From: Stenopsyche tienmushanensis
Taxonomy: Eukaryota > Arthropoda > Insecta > Trichoptera > Stenopsychidae
DNA: 64,000 nt
Reading direction: 5' to 3'
Assembly (NCBI GenBank): GCA_008973525.1
Contig: WACJ01000073.1
Span: forward strand, 620,001-684,000
The notes beneath the pieces are model-generated. The model did not search any database. It had not been told where the DNA came from and saw nothing but the letters and a program-made list of their open reading frames with translations. Positions 9,236 through 21,813 of the stretch are shown here, in pieces. Both the position numbers and the translations under genes were made by a program. Every line of letters begins with the position of its first letter. Positions within the stretch are counted from its first letter, which is position 1.

Positions 9236-12200
9236 ATGATGATTTCGCTACAAATTTGTATTCCATTTTTAACACACGTGGAAGGCGATGGTAAAAGCAA
9301 TACATAATGTGAAGATCTCACTTGGAGATGTTATTAAGATCATGATTTAATGTGTGGTTTTTACATTAGCTTTAATTGAATTCGGAATACCATGCGCTCA
9401 TGCGGATGCATAGATGACAAATACGCCATGCTTGAGTGTTGAAATCTTAATTTTACTAGCGAATAGTGCCTCAGTTTGCCTGTTTCTTAAAGTTGTGAAG
9501 CATCACTTCTGTTCATTATGTCGTTGGTCCTGTAAGAAACAAAATTACTTGCCGTATCAGATCCTTGAAACGTTGCAAAACTTTTCCGTCGCTTAACTAT
9601 TATGCCTTCGCGTGCAATAACAAGTTCCGCGAACATCAAGTTCTTCTGTTATTCCTTTAGAAAAGACGTCTTCACAAAGCTTTTCACAACTGAATTCAGA
9701 TTTGTAAATTTGCAACAAAACGACCGCTATCATACCGTAGTAATAAAAGAAGTCTTGAAATGTAGTATCTTGTAAAGTGCGATTTGAGCATTATTGCGCC
9801 ATACTAAGCAATTCGTTTAATTATCAAAGATATATTGTCGATGAAAGATAATTGAAGGTCTACTGTGTTTGTATAATTAATATATAGATCTATTATGTTT
9901 TAATTATGACTTTTTATGAGCGGAATTGAACGCCTTTGATTGAATAATATCAAGGCTTCGGAATTGATTTTAAGACGATCCATGGTTATACCATTGTGGT
10001 CATCGATCGAATCAATTCATTCGCATTCAATGCATCTTGCAATTGAGCCTTGATTTGTCTCTCGTATTGTCGAGATTGAATTGACTTTTTTTGTATGGGT
10101 TTGGTGTTGTTTTATTCGATGGCGTCTGCCCTTAATTGATTGCTGCTTCGCTGTCAATATTTTCCGGAATCAAGCTGTGCTAGTTCGTTAATTTGGGACA
10201 TTTATTGTTATTCAGTCGACGAATCATTATGGATTCCTGTGAGAACCGTGGCAAATGTGATTATTGTCTCATCATTGTATGTCCAAAATTAAGCGATGGC
10301 AATGGCGATAGTACCGCCAGCCCTTGGGTTGGATACACACATCCTGGACGTTAAATGCCATGGACTCTTGAACATCTGCATAGTTCTCAGATCCAATTAC
10401 CGAGTGTAATTTGGCTACATTTCGGAGGATATTTTGTTTCTTTAGGCGCCTAGTGTGTTTGTTTAACATTTTTTTACGCCATTTAACGTAATTGTTATTT
10501 CAGAATTAAATATAATTAATTTTGTATAAATTCTCCTTTAGGAGTGTTGGTAAAGTAGCCGTTCTTCCAGAAAGGGCATTGTTAATTAGTTATATGATTA
10601 TTCTAAGCACGATCCCAAATTCCGCCGACATTGCGGTTATATGTTATTTGAACTCGGTTTATTTATCGCCAGGGGTAATTTTTCACAAAAACATGATTTA
10701 TAAGCAATACGACCTTTTTGAACTGTCGATGCCTTCTATTATTCGTTCACATATCGTCGCCGGCGTATATTAAACTTTTCGGGATAGAATACGTTTCCAT
10801 CGTGTCCATGGCCGAAGTTCGCTGCTCAATTCCAGAATCGAGAAACTCGATCTCGAATTTCTCGGAAAAGCAATGTCGAAACTAAATTGAACTCATTTCA
10901 TTCGAATCGCAACAGAATTAAATCATAACGGCACGTATTCGTCTGAGCCAAAGCGAAGAATCTCGGATAGATGGACCGCTCCTTCTTCTTAATTTATTCC
11001 CGACGTATCCGACGATGACGGACAGCTCGTCCGATGCTAAGTGGCTCTCTAGATTAGCGAAAGGAAGGAATTGTTCTGTACTCGTCTAAACTGTTGTATA
11101 AATAAGTAATCTTATGATAATGACGACCTTCTTGCGGATCCAATTCTCTCCGTCTTTTCCTTTCGTACTTACGCCATTTGAATATTCAGGAGCGAATTCG
11201 CATCTGTCCTTTTGCGAAAAGCGAAAACTCTGCCCAATGAAGCGGTACCCAGCGTATTAAGTGCTGTCTATATAGTGTCGGAATGTTTTTTGTTCAATGG
11301 CGCAGATAGCAAAAAAAGAAAGGAAAAGTCACTCCGATAAAAATCGGAAGACGATCCTCGGAGGACATTAACCATCAGGAGTGGATTCGTCCTAAATTTA
11401 AATCGAAGACAGTGTATACCTCATTTGACTGCCGTAATGACGCCGGGAGCTTTATCGCAGATAAGAACGGCTAAGAAGCGCCCATTTGGCGATTTAAGCA
11501 ATTGCCCTTTATTTGCATCATTATCCTTAAATTATTGGACAGCCAGGATCGTCTTGAGTTTGATAAAAACGTTAAAAGCTAAATTGATATGTAAGCCTTT
11601 TTCAATATAAAATCTTTCAAATACGGTAGATTTTTTCTAGTTTGTCGTTATGGCTTATTTGATTTATAATGTAATAGAGCCCATGTGCTGCGCTGTCCGC
11701 TTCATGCGTACACTTCACGATGGACGACCTCCCGCGGGTCCGTTCCTTATCGGATCGCAGAACGTATCCTCCCGCGTCCAAGGCTTTTGGTCGACTCTTT
11801 TCATTAAATTTAGTAAACTCGCAGAAGGACGGTAAACTGACTTAATATTCCTCACAACTCATTGATAAATAAATACTCCTCCTATTTATGATCTTGGATC
11901 TATAATTTGAAATTTTCGATTTTATTCGATTGTTAAAAATTGACGATAAGAACTCCATCGTGATTTTAGCATTTAATGCTGTGGCTTCTTCTCATAAATT
12001 AATATATATCTTCAATCATTTCTCAATATCAAATTTTATTCACAGCTACCATACCGCCACTTTCCACGGTTCGATTGCTCCTCTTACAGAAATAACACAA
12101 TTTACAGTAATTTTCCGAGTGCAAAGACCGTTCTTGTTTATTTTGCGGAATTACCCCAGAAACGCACATTTTATTTGTTTACGAAGCCATTAAGTGGAAA

Positions 12201-12880
12201 TGTTCTTCGACAGTTATTCGTAATGTTCAAACAAAAATGAGGATCTAAAGCATTCCTTGTCCTCAAATAAGTGCACTTATTAACCCTATGTGTACGGAAA
12301 CCTCATCGCCTATGCGTCTCATCATACGCTCATATATGATTTAAAATCATTATGTAAAATCAAAATAAAACTAGTGTGATAATATAAATGTAAAACAAGG
12401 TTTAAGAACAGAATGAGTGACTAGAAGTCAAAGCTCGATTGTTCGTGTTGTCTTGAGAACAAGCGTTTGTTTTGATAATTAAGATACAAGCGTCATTCTT
12501 ATCGTTGACCAATTTTGTTATTCCTCCTCGACTGTTCTGGAGTAGCGTCATTAGCCGATTATTACCACCCCTTTGCAAAATCTTCTCCTTCAGCAGTAAA
12601 TTGGAATGTATGGGTTAATGCCGATTCATATCTAAATCATTGATAGATTCAATTTCGGTATTTGAATAAACACCACGTTGAATAAAACATTTTATAAACT
12701 TTTCCATAGCACGGGAAAACAACATTTAATGAAACAGTAGATTTGAAATTTTGATAAATTTGTCCCAATCGAGGATATATTGTGTATTTTTTATGGATTC
12801 AAGGATGATAAATCTCCTATCTAATTCAGCTAATACACAATATTAAGTTCTCTATGGGGGATCAAAGTTTTGCCAGAGAT
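9236..12880. other. AT-rich spacer, no gene recognised
   Basis: No transposon or coding signature was found. There are small inverted repeats, such as CGAGAAA/TTTCTCG near 10,840 and TCCGAT/ATCGGA near 11,335. A GC-richer patch lies at about 11,690-11,830 with one 61-codon frame. I see no RNA gene. Confidence 0.4.
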
Positions 12881-12889
12881 ATTATATGC

Positions 12890-13620
12890 CTCCATGCAGT
12901 CTATAATCTGGCGGCTGACAAAGTTTTAATACTCCTCAAAGCTAGACTTGCATATTGTAGTCTTCCTCCGGGACACGGTCTGGTGATTTTCTTCTAGGCG
13001 CGTATACTGCTTAGCGAATCTATCGATGTATTTAGAAGTGATAGTCGGATTGGCGTATCTTTCCCAGTCTTTTCAACTTGAATGGCATACTTAAATGCAG
13101 AGAAAGTTATGCGAATGTCAAGGTGATGCTAAATGGCGCTCTTTAATCACGTGCTTCGGAGCGATTGACTCGCGAGATGGATGGTGATAAATTATGGTAA
13201 CGATTCTTAAATTGCATTCGTTTAGCGCACCTTGTTTAGCGTGATTTTTTAAGCGTCGCTTTCTATATCGCTTTCTGGGTTCCAATTTACTTTTACGGTC
13301 CTCCTGTACTGATAATGGCGAAAAATAATTTCGCACGAAGTTATCCGATACGTCGTCGGGGATGAATTTACTTGCGCCGGGGAGACCCCATCAAGTGATA
13401 TTGCCACTTCAGAAAGCTTGTCTGACGATCTTCCGTAAGCTTCTGGGTTTCGGAGTAATGGAATTGATTCAGCTGCCTTTTGTCGTAAATTTTTAGCAAT
13501 TTCGGAGGTGGGATTGATGCGACGAATATGCGATGCCCGGGATGAATATCTCCGGGATGTGACTTGAAACCCCAACGGATTCGAGTATTTCTTAGTGTAT
13601 TTGCTTCGGGCGTTTTTGAG
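12890..13620 (-). pseudogene. Possible decayed coding region, unknown family
   Basis: On the minus strand a 108-codon frame (13,249-13,575, with INPTSEIAKNLRQKAAESIP) is followed by an open piece near 12,925-13,070 that reads DWERYANPTITSKYIDRFAK. Stops separate the two. Both have balanced, protein-like composition. I do not recognise a family and see no catalytic motif. It could also be two chance frames in a slightly GC-richer patch, hence the low confidence. Confidence 0.2.
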
Positions 13621-14776
13621 ACATGTTATTTACGATTTGAATATTTTGCCTGCAATATTGGACAATAAATTAGGCTAAAATTATGCATTAAACGCAAGAT
13701 GTGCGGAATGAAAATTTATTTTCATACAGTATGTTTGTTTATGATCCATCATAAACGTCCGGAACGATGACGAAAATTTATTGCCGCTGCAAGATCGGGC
13801 AATTTTGATTCGGCAAATATTATTTTTAACTCTTTTTTGAGACAATATCCTGCTTTAATTTTATGATGCTGTCAAAAGATTAAATTTGACGATTCACGTG
13901 CCGTATATTCGAGGAAAGCTGGATAAACTCGCACTGAATAAGAAAATCTCTCGTATTAAAAACGAAGTGTGTATATAATATCATTCATAGCGCTTCTGCA
14001 AGGATAATCATGATAAATTTGTTACGTTATATCCTACATGGATGAAATATGAAAAATATCATACGTATTTTCAGAGCGATTTTCCACCCTTATTTTCTCA
14101 TTGCGTTTATGAATTCACAGCTGATTACGGCGGGGACGAATACAAATAAATAACGTTATCTGACGCTGAGCAATTCGCAGAAGTTTTTATCTTAAGATTC
14201 TAAATAAAAATAAATTCAGATGTACTTCGCCCTTAACTTTGTAAATTAAGGCAGGGGGGTGTCCGTCCGCCTGGTGTGCGACCAGAAAGAGTATTTTGCG
14301 ACATGATTAATTATAATTTTACGATTGCAACTTTTTCAATTTCGAAATCCCCTCAAATTTAAGAATAAGTTTAAGTTCGCATCTCTGCGGTTTTTTTATT
14401 ATTTTTCCGCGGCAAAGGCTTTTAATTCAACTTCTTTTATTATGTCACAAATTAATATTTGTTTTGCCCTCGGGTTGGAAAAATAATTCTGTGGACGATC
14501 ACGCTGAAAGTCCTTAGTTGTTATTGGAAAAGAATGAAAGTTTATAGAAAAGATTCTTTGGAGCATAAATTCTTTGATGTCTTTGTGAGCAACACAGCCA
14601 TTCACTCGGCTGTATTTTTTTCTTTGATTTTCCAAAATCAAATTATAAGAAAATTATTAGCTAACTTTGTTGTTTTTCCTCCTATTTTTCCTACAATATA
14701 ATTTAAATTATATCTCAATTCAGGAACACACGAAAGCTTTTTTTGTTAGATTATGCCTTAACAATAAAATTTATAC
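13621..14776. other. AT-rich spacer, nothing recognised
   Basis: Only short random-looking frames are present, with no repeat family I can assign. Confidence 0.45.
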
Positions 14777-15311
14777 TTAACACTTTACAGTCCAGGCGAT
14801 TTCGCAAGAAATTCATAAAACTTTTTTCGTAAAATTTGCTATATTTTCCGGATGACATAAACTATTAAAATATTGACACTTGACAAGCCTTTAATTAGGA
14901 TTTCTTTTGTGGACAGTGTGTACATAAATTCTTTTAGCGGCCGTATTCCGTTGCTCGCACGGTCCCCGGACCTGACACCAGTGGATTTCTTTGCCTGGGG
15001 ACGTCTCTATTTCGTGGCTCGCACGAGTTCAAATTTGAGCACAATGCAGTGAAAGAAGGTGGAAATATTTACTGAGCATTCGGAGAAGGATCGATTTGTG
15101 AAAGAATAATTCGAAAAAGGGAAAAATAATGTCAAAATGAGAAAGATAAAAATGCTGGATAAGTGGGTGCCGCACGAACTGTCAGAAGGCCAACATACAG
15201 GCGGTTGTGTTTTTTCGTTGATAAATTCAAATATAAAAAAAAGTAGTAATTGACACTAAAAATAAGTAGAGAAAATTGACATGCAGTTTCTCCCCGACTG
15301 TAAAGTGTTAA
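14777..15311 (+). mobile_element. TTAA-flanked element with mariner motifs
   Basis: Both ends read TTAACACTTTACAGTC as inverted repeats, and the match extends outward through ATAC to 20 bases. The TTAA at each edge fits a piggyBac-type target duplication. Inside, one frame gives ARSPDLTPVDFFAWG (about 14,960-15,010), the motif around the third catalytic residue of mariner transposases. Further downstream another gives KWVPHELSEGQ (about 15,160-15,195), a motif normally found before the catalytic domain. The order is therefore reversed compared with a normal transposase. No long frame survives, so this is a non-autonomous composite. Confidence 0.6.
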
Positions 15312-17581
15312 GTATCTTTTATAGTAGGAGCTTTTATCTTATAATAACACATAATATCATCACATTTCATTAACTTTCATCCCTTATTTTTATATAAATC
15401 ATGAAAGTTTATATTGATTTTCCCACCACATCTATTCTTTGTGTTGCTAAAAAAATCTGCATGGAAATTTCATTTTCAAGAAATAAGATCTTGTGTATAT
15501 TTCAATTTACTTTTGGATACAAAGAAGTAAAATTGAATAGAAAATGCAGTTGCTTGACCTTTTTATGAACTCCAAATGATTCATATGGCGATGGAGAAAT
15601 GCGATGCAGAATATCTCCTGCGACAATTTATCTTTCGCTAACAAATTTGCATCCTCTTCATCTCACACTTTCATCTCTCGCACTCTCCATTTCTCAGTTT
15701 ACCTCATCGCTGCAACCCATTAATCAACTCGATGCTTGCAATATACACAGTGTTTACTGTCTGCATATATTTCATGGTGGTTGTTATCGACTGGTGGAAG
15801 TCTGCAACACTTCGTTGCCCATGGTTCTCGGTTACTTCTGCGCATCCTCGACTTTCAAGTTCAAGTCGCCCATTGTTTGCTATGACGATCACTGTTTTTG
15901 TTCGCGGTCAATGGTCCCCACTGTCAATCAACTGACTGTTTTATTCTGCAGCTTTTATGCGAATATCTTGGCTTGTTGCGAATTTGCTTTGGACTCGTCC
16001 GTAGTCCACTTATCAATGAACTGTGAAATGGAGAGCAACAGGCTTCTTCGACTATGGAGCTTATACAATTTTATTACACAGATAACATGAATCACTCGAG
16101 CTTTGTGCTTGGTCCAATTAACTAATCTGTTACATGGCAGACAAATTCGTTCTGGGAAAAATAAAATGTGAAATTGGCGCATAAATCATATTATCAAGGA
16201 TTTATTCCAATAGGGCTTTCCTTTCCCCGGGAGGATTTCTATTGAATCCTGAAAATTTTCTTCGTCGAGGTATGCAAAATATGAAAAAATACGGACCACG
16301 AAATAATGGCCTGCCTTTTCGTTATATATATATCGAGGTCTTCTCTGCCAATTTAACCCAAAGGCATTCCAATTCGGTTCGTCCTTTTACCCTTACGCAG
16401 TGGCGATAAATCCAAACTTTGACCAAAATATGCGAAACGCTTCTTACGCATATAAAACTTGGATCGTTTACCAGACCAATTAAGCGCCGTTTCACCTTCT
16501 CATGCTTGATAAAATTAAATTGTGCTGCATAATGGCTTGGTATTCTCAGCAAGTTGATGTGCTTTTGTTGTAGTCGTTTGTCATCGTTTGGGGCTACAAA
16601 ATGGGCGAAGAAAAATAAGCATTGAAAATTTCATAAAACTTTCATAAAGCTCGTAAGTTGGAGATACTTCATTGGATTATCATATCTCAGATCATCGTAT
16701 ACTTTTAGTAAAAACTCACAGATTATTGACGATATCAATATGTAAATTTTACTATTGAAATTCAACACTTTATCGACCGTAAAAATCCGCTAAATTCGAA
16801 GTCATTGCACGTTTTAAATGATTTTATTGTAGAATAAAATCGACGATTGATAATAAATGCATCAAGTGTTTCGGATTACTGATAAAGCGCCTCGAACAAA
16901 TCCAATTATGAAATATTTGAAGAACTTAATAAAACGTGTTTACATATTGCGCTACCAATTTAAAAAAAAGAGTTTTTATCTATTTGGTAGCAAGATAAAA
17001 TGTATGTAATTGTGCACATGTATGCCTTTAGAATCTCGTAAAATAATTGATACCATATTATGATTGTCAATTCCTGCTCATAGCAATTCCCCAGTTGTTC
17101 CACATTTGGCGAGCTTGGGACGCCAATCAAAGTGACCGGTCATTAACGTGTTAATGCGCTTAAGAAAAAAATGTAGACGTATAACTTTCACTTTTCCGCT
17201 TAGGAAATTTATGGTATACGAGTATATAATATACGCCATAAATGCAAACATTTAACGATGTATTTATTACATTATAAAATACAAAGCTAAAATGATAATA
17301 AAGCGATGGCCATTTAATATTTGTATGATATTTACATGCTTATTAAAAATAAACAATGACATATGGAAGCTCTAAAGGCTAGATTTTATAAAGAAAGGGA
17401 TATTTTTTGTACCGAATGTGTTATCGATTAGATGACATCGAGACGGGAGGTCATGGACATGTACGGCGAAGCGTTAATCTTTAGTTTTCCGGTTGTCCTC
17501 GATATAAAACAAATAGATCAAACAGAGTACTATCAACAGGGACGACACCGTAGACAAATTGAATATGCAACTCGTTGGGGA
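15312..17581. other. AT-rich spacer with one long random-looking frame
   Basis: A 163-codon plus frame at 15,599-16,090 is the longest open frame outside the LINE, but its composition (rich in Leu, Ser and Cys, no motif) and the open frames opposite it do not support a gene. The string TTCAACACTTTATCGACCG near 16,762 resembles the TTAA-type ends seen elsewhere but has no partner. Confidence 0.35.
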
Positions 17582-17745
17582 GTACAATCGCGTATTTGCG
17601 ATCGAATTCTAGTGATTCAGAATGGTGATACTTGTTGCACGTTGATGAACGTTTATGTTTATTTATTTATATACAAGCTTCATACACACTGCGCGATCCT
17701 AAGCGATAAGTAGATTTGTACGCTAAAATATATCATCTACGTTTG
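17582..17745 (+). repeat. Family A copy, internally deleted
   Basis: It has ATCGCGTATTTGCGATCGAATTC and GTGATTCAGA from the left end, then jumps to the TTTATTTATTTATATACAAG landmark, CTTCATACACACTGCGCGATCC and the GATTTGTACG block. The central part present at 20,311 and 55,090 is missing. Confidence 0.7.
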
Positions 17746-17814
17746 TCGAGAAATAGGAAACAGTTTGGAGGATTCCTACTTTAATGTATAGTCCGTGGTT
17801 GAATCTTTTGTTGG

Positions 17815-18145
17815 GATCTGACACACAATAAACAGAACAACAGATGGTTGGATGTGAGTCTTAAAGACGTGGCCAGAGTCATGCAAGCAAAGTATCCTGT
17901 TTACGTAATGGTATTCAGTGTCATCAACTTTGACGGGTATAATATGCCACATACATCTTCGACGAAGGTCTGAGAGCAAACCAAAATGTGCACCATAACA
18001 TCCTAGCGATTACATCCAAGATTTGTTGAGGAAGTTCGGAAGATCGTACGTATTCCAAACATGATTTTATACCAGAACCACCAAGAAAACTGACCTGATT
18101 TGAATCATCTTGACTGTTATGTGTGGGCATTGGTTGATATAATAA
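17815..18145 (+). pseudogene. Mariner-type transposase relic
   Basis: In shifting plus frames it keeps diagnostic pieces in the right order: VMVFSVINFDGYNMP near 17,910-17,955 (compare the VMVFGV..DG..MPP region of mariner relatives), a middle stretch with EEVRKIVRIP, and PDLNHLDCYVW near 18,090-18,125 (compare PDLNPLDYYVWG beside the third catalytic residue). Stops and frameshifts interrupt it. The helix-turn-helix part and both ends were not found. The PDLNPLDY-type wording differs from the PDLxPxDF/Y types elsewhere in this window, pointing to a separate mariner lineage. Confidence 0.6.
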
Positions 18146-20138
18146 CTATTATAATAAAATTGCTTGTATCAATGACTGGGTGATTAATACGAAAGATGAT
18201 TTAATTGAATGAGTTCCATATATAATACGCGAATTTATATTTTTCGATTGTTCCCACAGAAACACAAACACATGAATCGTGTTTAATAAGATTTTTTATA
18301 TGCTTCTTTTTGTATTAAATCGACGTTAATGGCATGTAATAGACCATTATTATAATTAAATTGAAAATGAATCTGCATTTTAATGGATCGTTTTTATCGA
18401 GCGTGTATGGGGTTTTAATTAGCGCTTTTTACACTGCGCGATCGCGGAGAGCTGCGAGAGGCATTTTTCAAATTCAAGCTCTGTAAATTATTATTTTACT
18501 ATTAAAATCGTATTAAAATTCGGGATCATTAAGGCTAAAGAGTGTCTCGTCTCGGCGGATAAAAAATTGACAGTGAAAAATTAGCTTCACGATGCCCTCG
18601 CCGTGATGATAGGCCGCTCTATTCGCGATAGTTTTAATTAAAATAAACGTTTTTATAATCATCACACAGTTTATGACCTGATGCTCGAGAGAATAATGAT
18701 GCAAGTCTTCTGTACACATGTTTCTGTTTTTTTTTTTTTTAATATAAAAAGTGTTTGTTCTGAGAATTAGAACTTTGATGATAACGGACGATAATATGAT
18801 GCGCTATCATCGACGTGTGTTTGATCAATTTCGTATTGGATCATAGAAATTGTGATAATTTGCTTCGATAAACGGATCGGATTTGTTGTATTCTTGTTGC
18901 GGAAACCGGTTTTTTTGTGAATTTATGCGTTTTATAGTTTGGTTTAGAAAGCATAATAACATATAGTATGACCCAGATCGATACATCAAATCGCTTTTAT
19001 TATATTTTGGACTTGTATGTTGCTTATCTATAAGTTGTGGAATGATAGAATTTGTGTCATTAGTAATGATTTGAAAGTTTAAGACCTCTTTCGCAGCAAA
19101 ACATCATTGGAAAAGCGATATTTTTATGCGAGCAAAATATTGCTCGAGGCGATGATTTCATAAGAACTGGGTATTAAATCAAACACAACCGGTTTTTTTT
19201 ATTAAAGAATTTCCTTGTTATTAGATTAATATTAAAAACGTTGATTGACTAAATAATCCGTTAAGCTGTATTGTTTAATAAGAGCATTTCTCATGCTTAC
19301 ATTTACACCCCGTACCGTACACGGTGTGTACATTGAATAATTAACCGTGAACGTAGCACGTACTGAGCACAACCAGGGATAGAATTTAATATTCAACGCT
19401 AATAGTGAAGGGGTTAAAATTTGTATTAAAACATAATCCACTGCTTATTATTATCCGGTCCGCTTTAATTTATTACACGGAGGGGGAGAGCCGAAAATTC
19501 AGGCCACCTCGAACACATCTCCTGCACCACCCCCCGGGAGTGGACGCCTTTGTGGTAGAAATTTCGCTTTGTCCCACTGCCGTCCGATAAAAAAGTTTTA
19601 TTTATCTATTGACCACATCCGTGAGGAAAAGTCAGGGAAAGCGAACGTCCCGAGACGAGTGGGGAAAATAGCTTTGAAATTCATCTCGGCATAACTTTGC
19701 GTCGAGAGCTTTTAGCCGGAGCTTTAAAGCTCTCGGAACGGCGTCTCCGGTAAATGCTGGAGGCTTTAATTTTCGAACCTCGTACCTGTTAATGTCTATT
19801 GTTTAATTTTAACTTTGCCATTACGGAATTTATGTGTGCGTGCGGCGCTCGGGCTCTCCGATGTTGGTTTTTCTTCTCCGAGGGATGAAACGAAGTCATC
19901 CCTTCGTCGAGCGATAATTTAATTGTTTACTTTTCGGAAAACCGCGGTCGGATTTTTCACTGTAAATGGGAAAATCGGACAACAAAGCACAATAAGTTCG
20001 ATATTGATTGTCTTTGGCTTTTATGTTTTTGATTAGAGCTATTACTCAATTTAATTTAATATTAGGATCGTGTATCCTCGACTTACGTTATTCAAGGCTC
20101 AATTTCAAATTTAAAGGACAAAAGATGATATGGTGAGG
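18146..20138. other. AT-rich spacer with a 10-bp inverted repeat
   Basis: CGAGAGCTTT (19,703-19,712) and AAAGCTCTCG (19,726-19,735) can form a stem with a 13-base loop in a GC-richer patch around 19,480-19,900. CTCGACTTACG near 20,071 recurs at 38,950 and may be a lone pogo-type end. No gene is recognised. Confidence 0.35.
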
Positions 20139-20295
20139 TTGATCCTCTCCGGTCATATGTCGAATCTCATTCGACATCGATTTCTACTGCGTATGTCGAA
20201 TGTCATTCGACATATTTTTACATCGTTAGAATTATTGAATTAAAATGCAATGCAACATTTTTTTACTTTTATTTTTTGGGACCGGAAAGGGTTAA
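20139..20295 (+). mobile_element. 157-bp TTAA MITE with two internal palindromes
   Basis: The right end reads TTAACCCTTTCCGGTC on the minus strand and the left end TTGATCCTCTCCGGTC, a clear inverted pair with the left target decayed to TTGA. Just inside the left end are two 21-base near-palindromes, at 20,157-20,177 and 20,193-20,213, both of the form ATGTCGAATNTCATTCGACAT. The same design (subterminal TGTCGA palindrome plus CCCTTT end) is seen in family D. Subterminal repeats of this kind are plausible transposase-binding sites. Confidence 0.65.
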
Positions 20296-20310
20296 AGTAG
20301 TGCAGTCGTA

Positions 20311-20654
20311 GTAGCTAATTTAAAATCATCAAAATCTTAGATGCTATATGTGCTTGTCCGCCACATATCGTCATACAAATCCGCTTATCTGCCAGGACCG
20401 TCGCAGCGTGTATAAGGCTTGTACATAAATAAATAAACACTGTCGATAGGAGACAATATTCGGTCATTTCTTTGCGTAAACATAAACAATACACTTGAAA
20501 ATCGATTAATTATATCCTTTACGCATTATTATTAATCGATAAATTTGGGTTAACGTTTTATACAATCGTATGATGTAAGCAAGATTGATACGCATTCTTT
20601 CTGAATCATTGGAATTCGCTCGCAAATAGGCGATCATCCTACCATACAGGTTAA
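20311..20654 (-). mobile_element. Family A copy, inverted, near full length
   Basis: Read backwards, it runs from TAGCTAATTTAAAATC through GATGCTATATGTG, GTCCGCCACATATCGTC, GCAGCGTGTATAAGGCTTGTA, the CACTGTCGATAG block, CTTGAAAATCGATTAATT, AATCGATAAATTTGGGTTAACG, TTCTGAATCATTGGAATTCG and CATCCTACCATACAGG to a terminal TTAA (20,651-20,654). It is the best reference copy for the family. No coding frame is present, so it is non-autonomous. Confidence 0.8.
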
Positions 20655-21813
20655 TGATCCGGAATTTGATGTGTTTTTCATAGATAGCATAGTTGCGCGC
20701 GCATCTATATTATTCAGCATACTGTAATTTCCATCTAACATACGCGACTAAATAATGAAATACCTAAGCAGATTTAAATCTTCAGACGGTATAATTATGC
20801 TTGAGTCATATCCGAGACAAATGATTGTATATTGTAACTACAAGATGGATTTCGAGATTAATCATTGCTTGGTGTTGATTGTTGTTGAATCCCTCCACCG
20901 CAAAGATTCGCTTGGATGCCCTCGCGACCGGATTTAAAAGTCGATTGCCTCTAAAATATTATAGTCCATTGTCTTCTCCATGAAATCTCATGTTTTTTGG
21001 TAGGGTGAATTTTGATCAAGGTGTATTGATTGGTTGTAATTTTCATATTCAAAATACCACCCAAGCGTTGGGTCGTACTCAATATCGACTCGAAATGATG
21101 ATGTGAATTTAATACAAAAGACAATCATTTAAAATTTCATCAATGATCTAGTTGTCCACAGAATTATCTCGGCTGACCGTCCAGCTTCCCATGCTGTCGA
21201 TTTAGGTTTTAATTAACAGGGAGCATGTTTAGTGTCCTGCGGTAATTTCCATGTCGGTTCAATGCGTTGCGTAATTAACATCTGGCAATAAAGGGTTAAT
21301 ATCGCCCACCCCCTCCGCCCACGTTTAGCAAATTGACATGTCGGGGTCGTTCGGTGTCATCGCACCACCGATCCGTCCTGCATCGCCGTCGTATAATTAT
21401 CGGCGTTATTTAATAATCGACGTGCACAATACGTCGGCATACGTATGCAGACGCAAACTTCCTGATGATGAGGATGGTCAAAGTCATTGGTATTCTGGTA
21501 GGGCGGCACGAGTTCCTCACGCATACTTCCGGCCCTCTCGGCGGGCATTATTCACGGGGCGTGCCGAATTTTACCCATTGTTCGTTCCAATGACCGTAAA
21601 TCACGTGAGCTTCTAAAATTTTTCTATTGTCTCACAGGACAAGAGGATGCCGGGCTCATTTTATGGTGGTCGCATTCTTTTTCGATGCTTTTTTGGTTGC
21701 ATATGCTTGGATATCCAAATAGCATGCAGCGTGACCTAAACTCTATCTTTGTAACGGAGAAAAATCGTGTATTGTTAAACGTTGTATTTTAAAACAGTAA
21801 ATTTCCATGAAAA
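20655..21813. other. Spacer, nothing recognised
   Basis: About 21,300-21,620 is GC-richer and open in both directions (92 and 63 codons), without recognisable motifs. The rest is AT-rich and featureless. Confidence 0.35.

Noticed and set aside
9850..9872. Inverted CAGTAGACCTTC resembling a family B end
   Set aside because: Similarity stops after about 10 bases and no second end is present.
15599..16090. 163-codon open frame
   Set aside because: No motif, skewed Leu/Ser/Cys content, overlapping open frames on both strands, and no splice or promoter context. Most likely chance.
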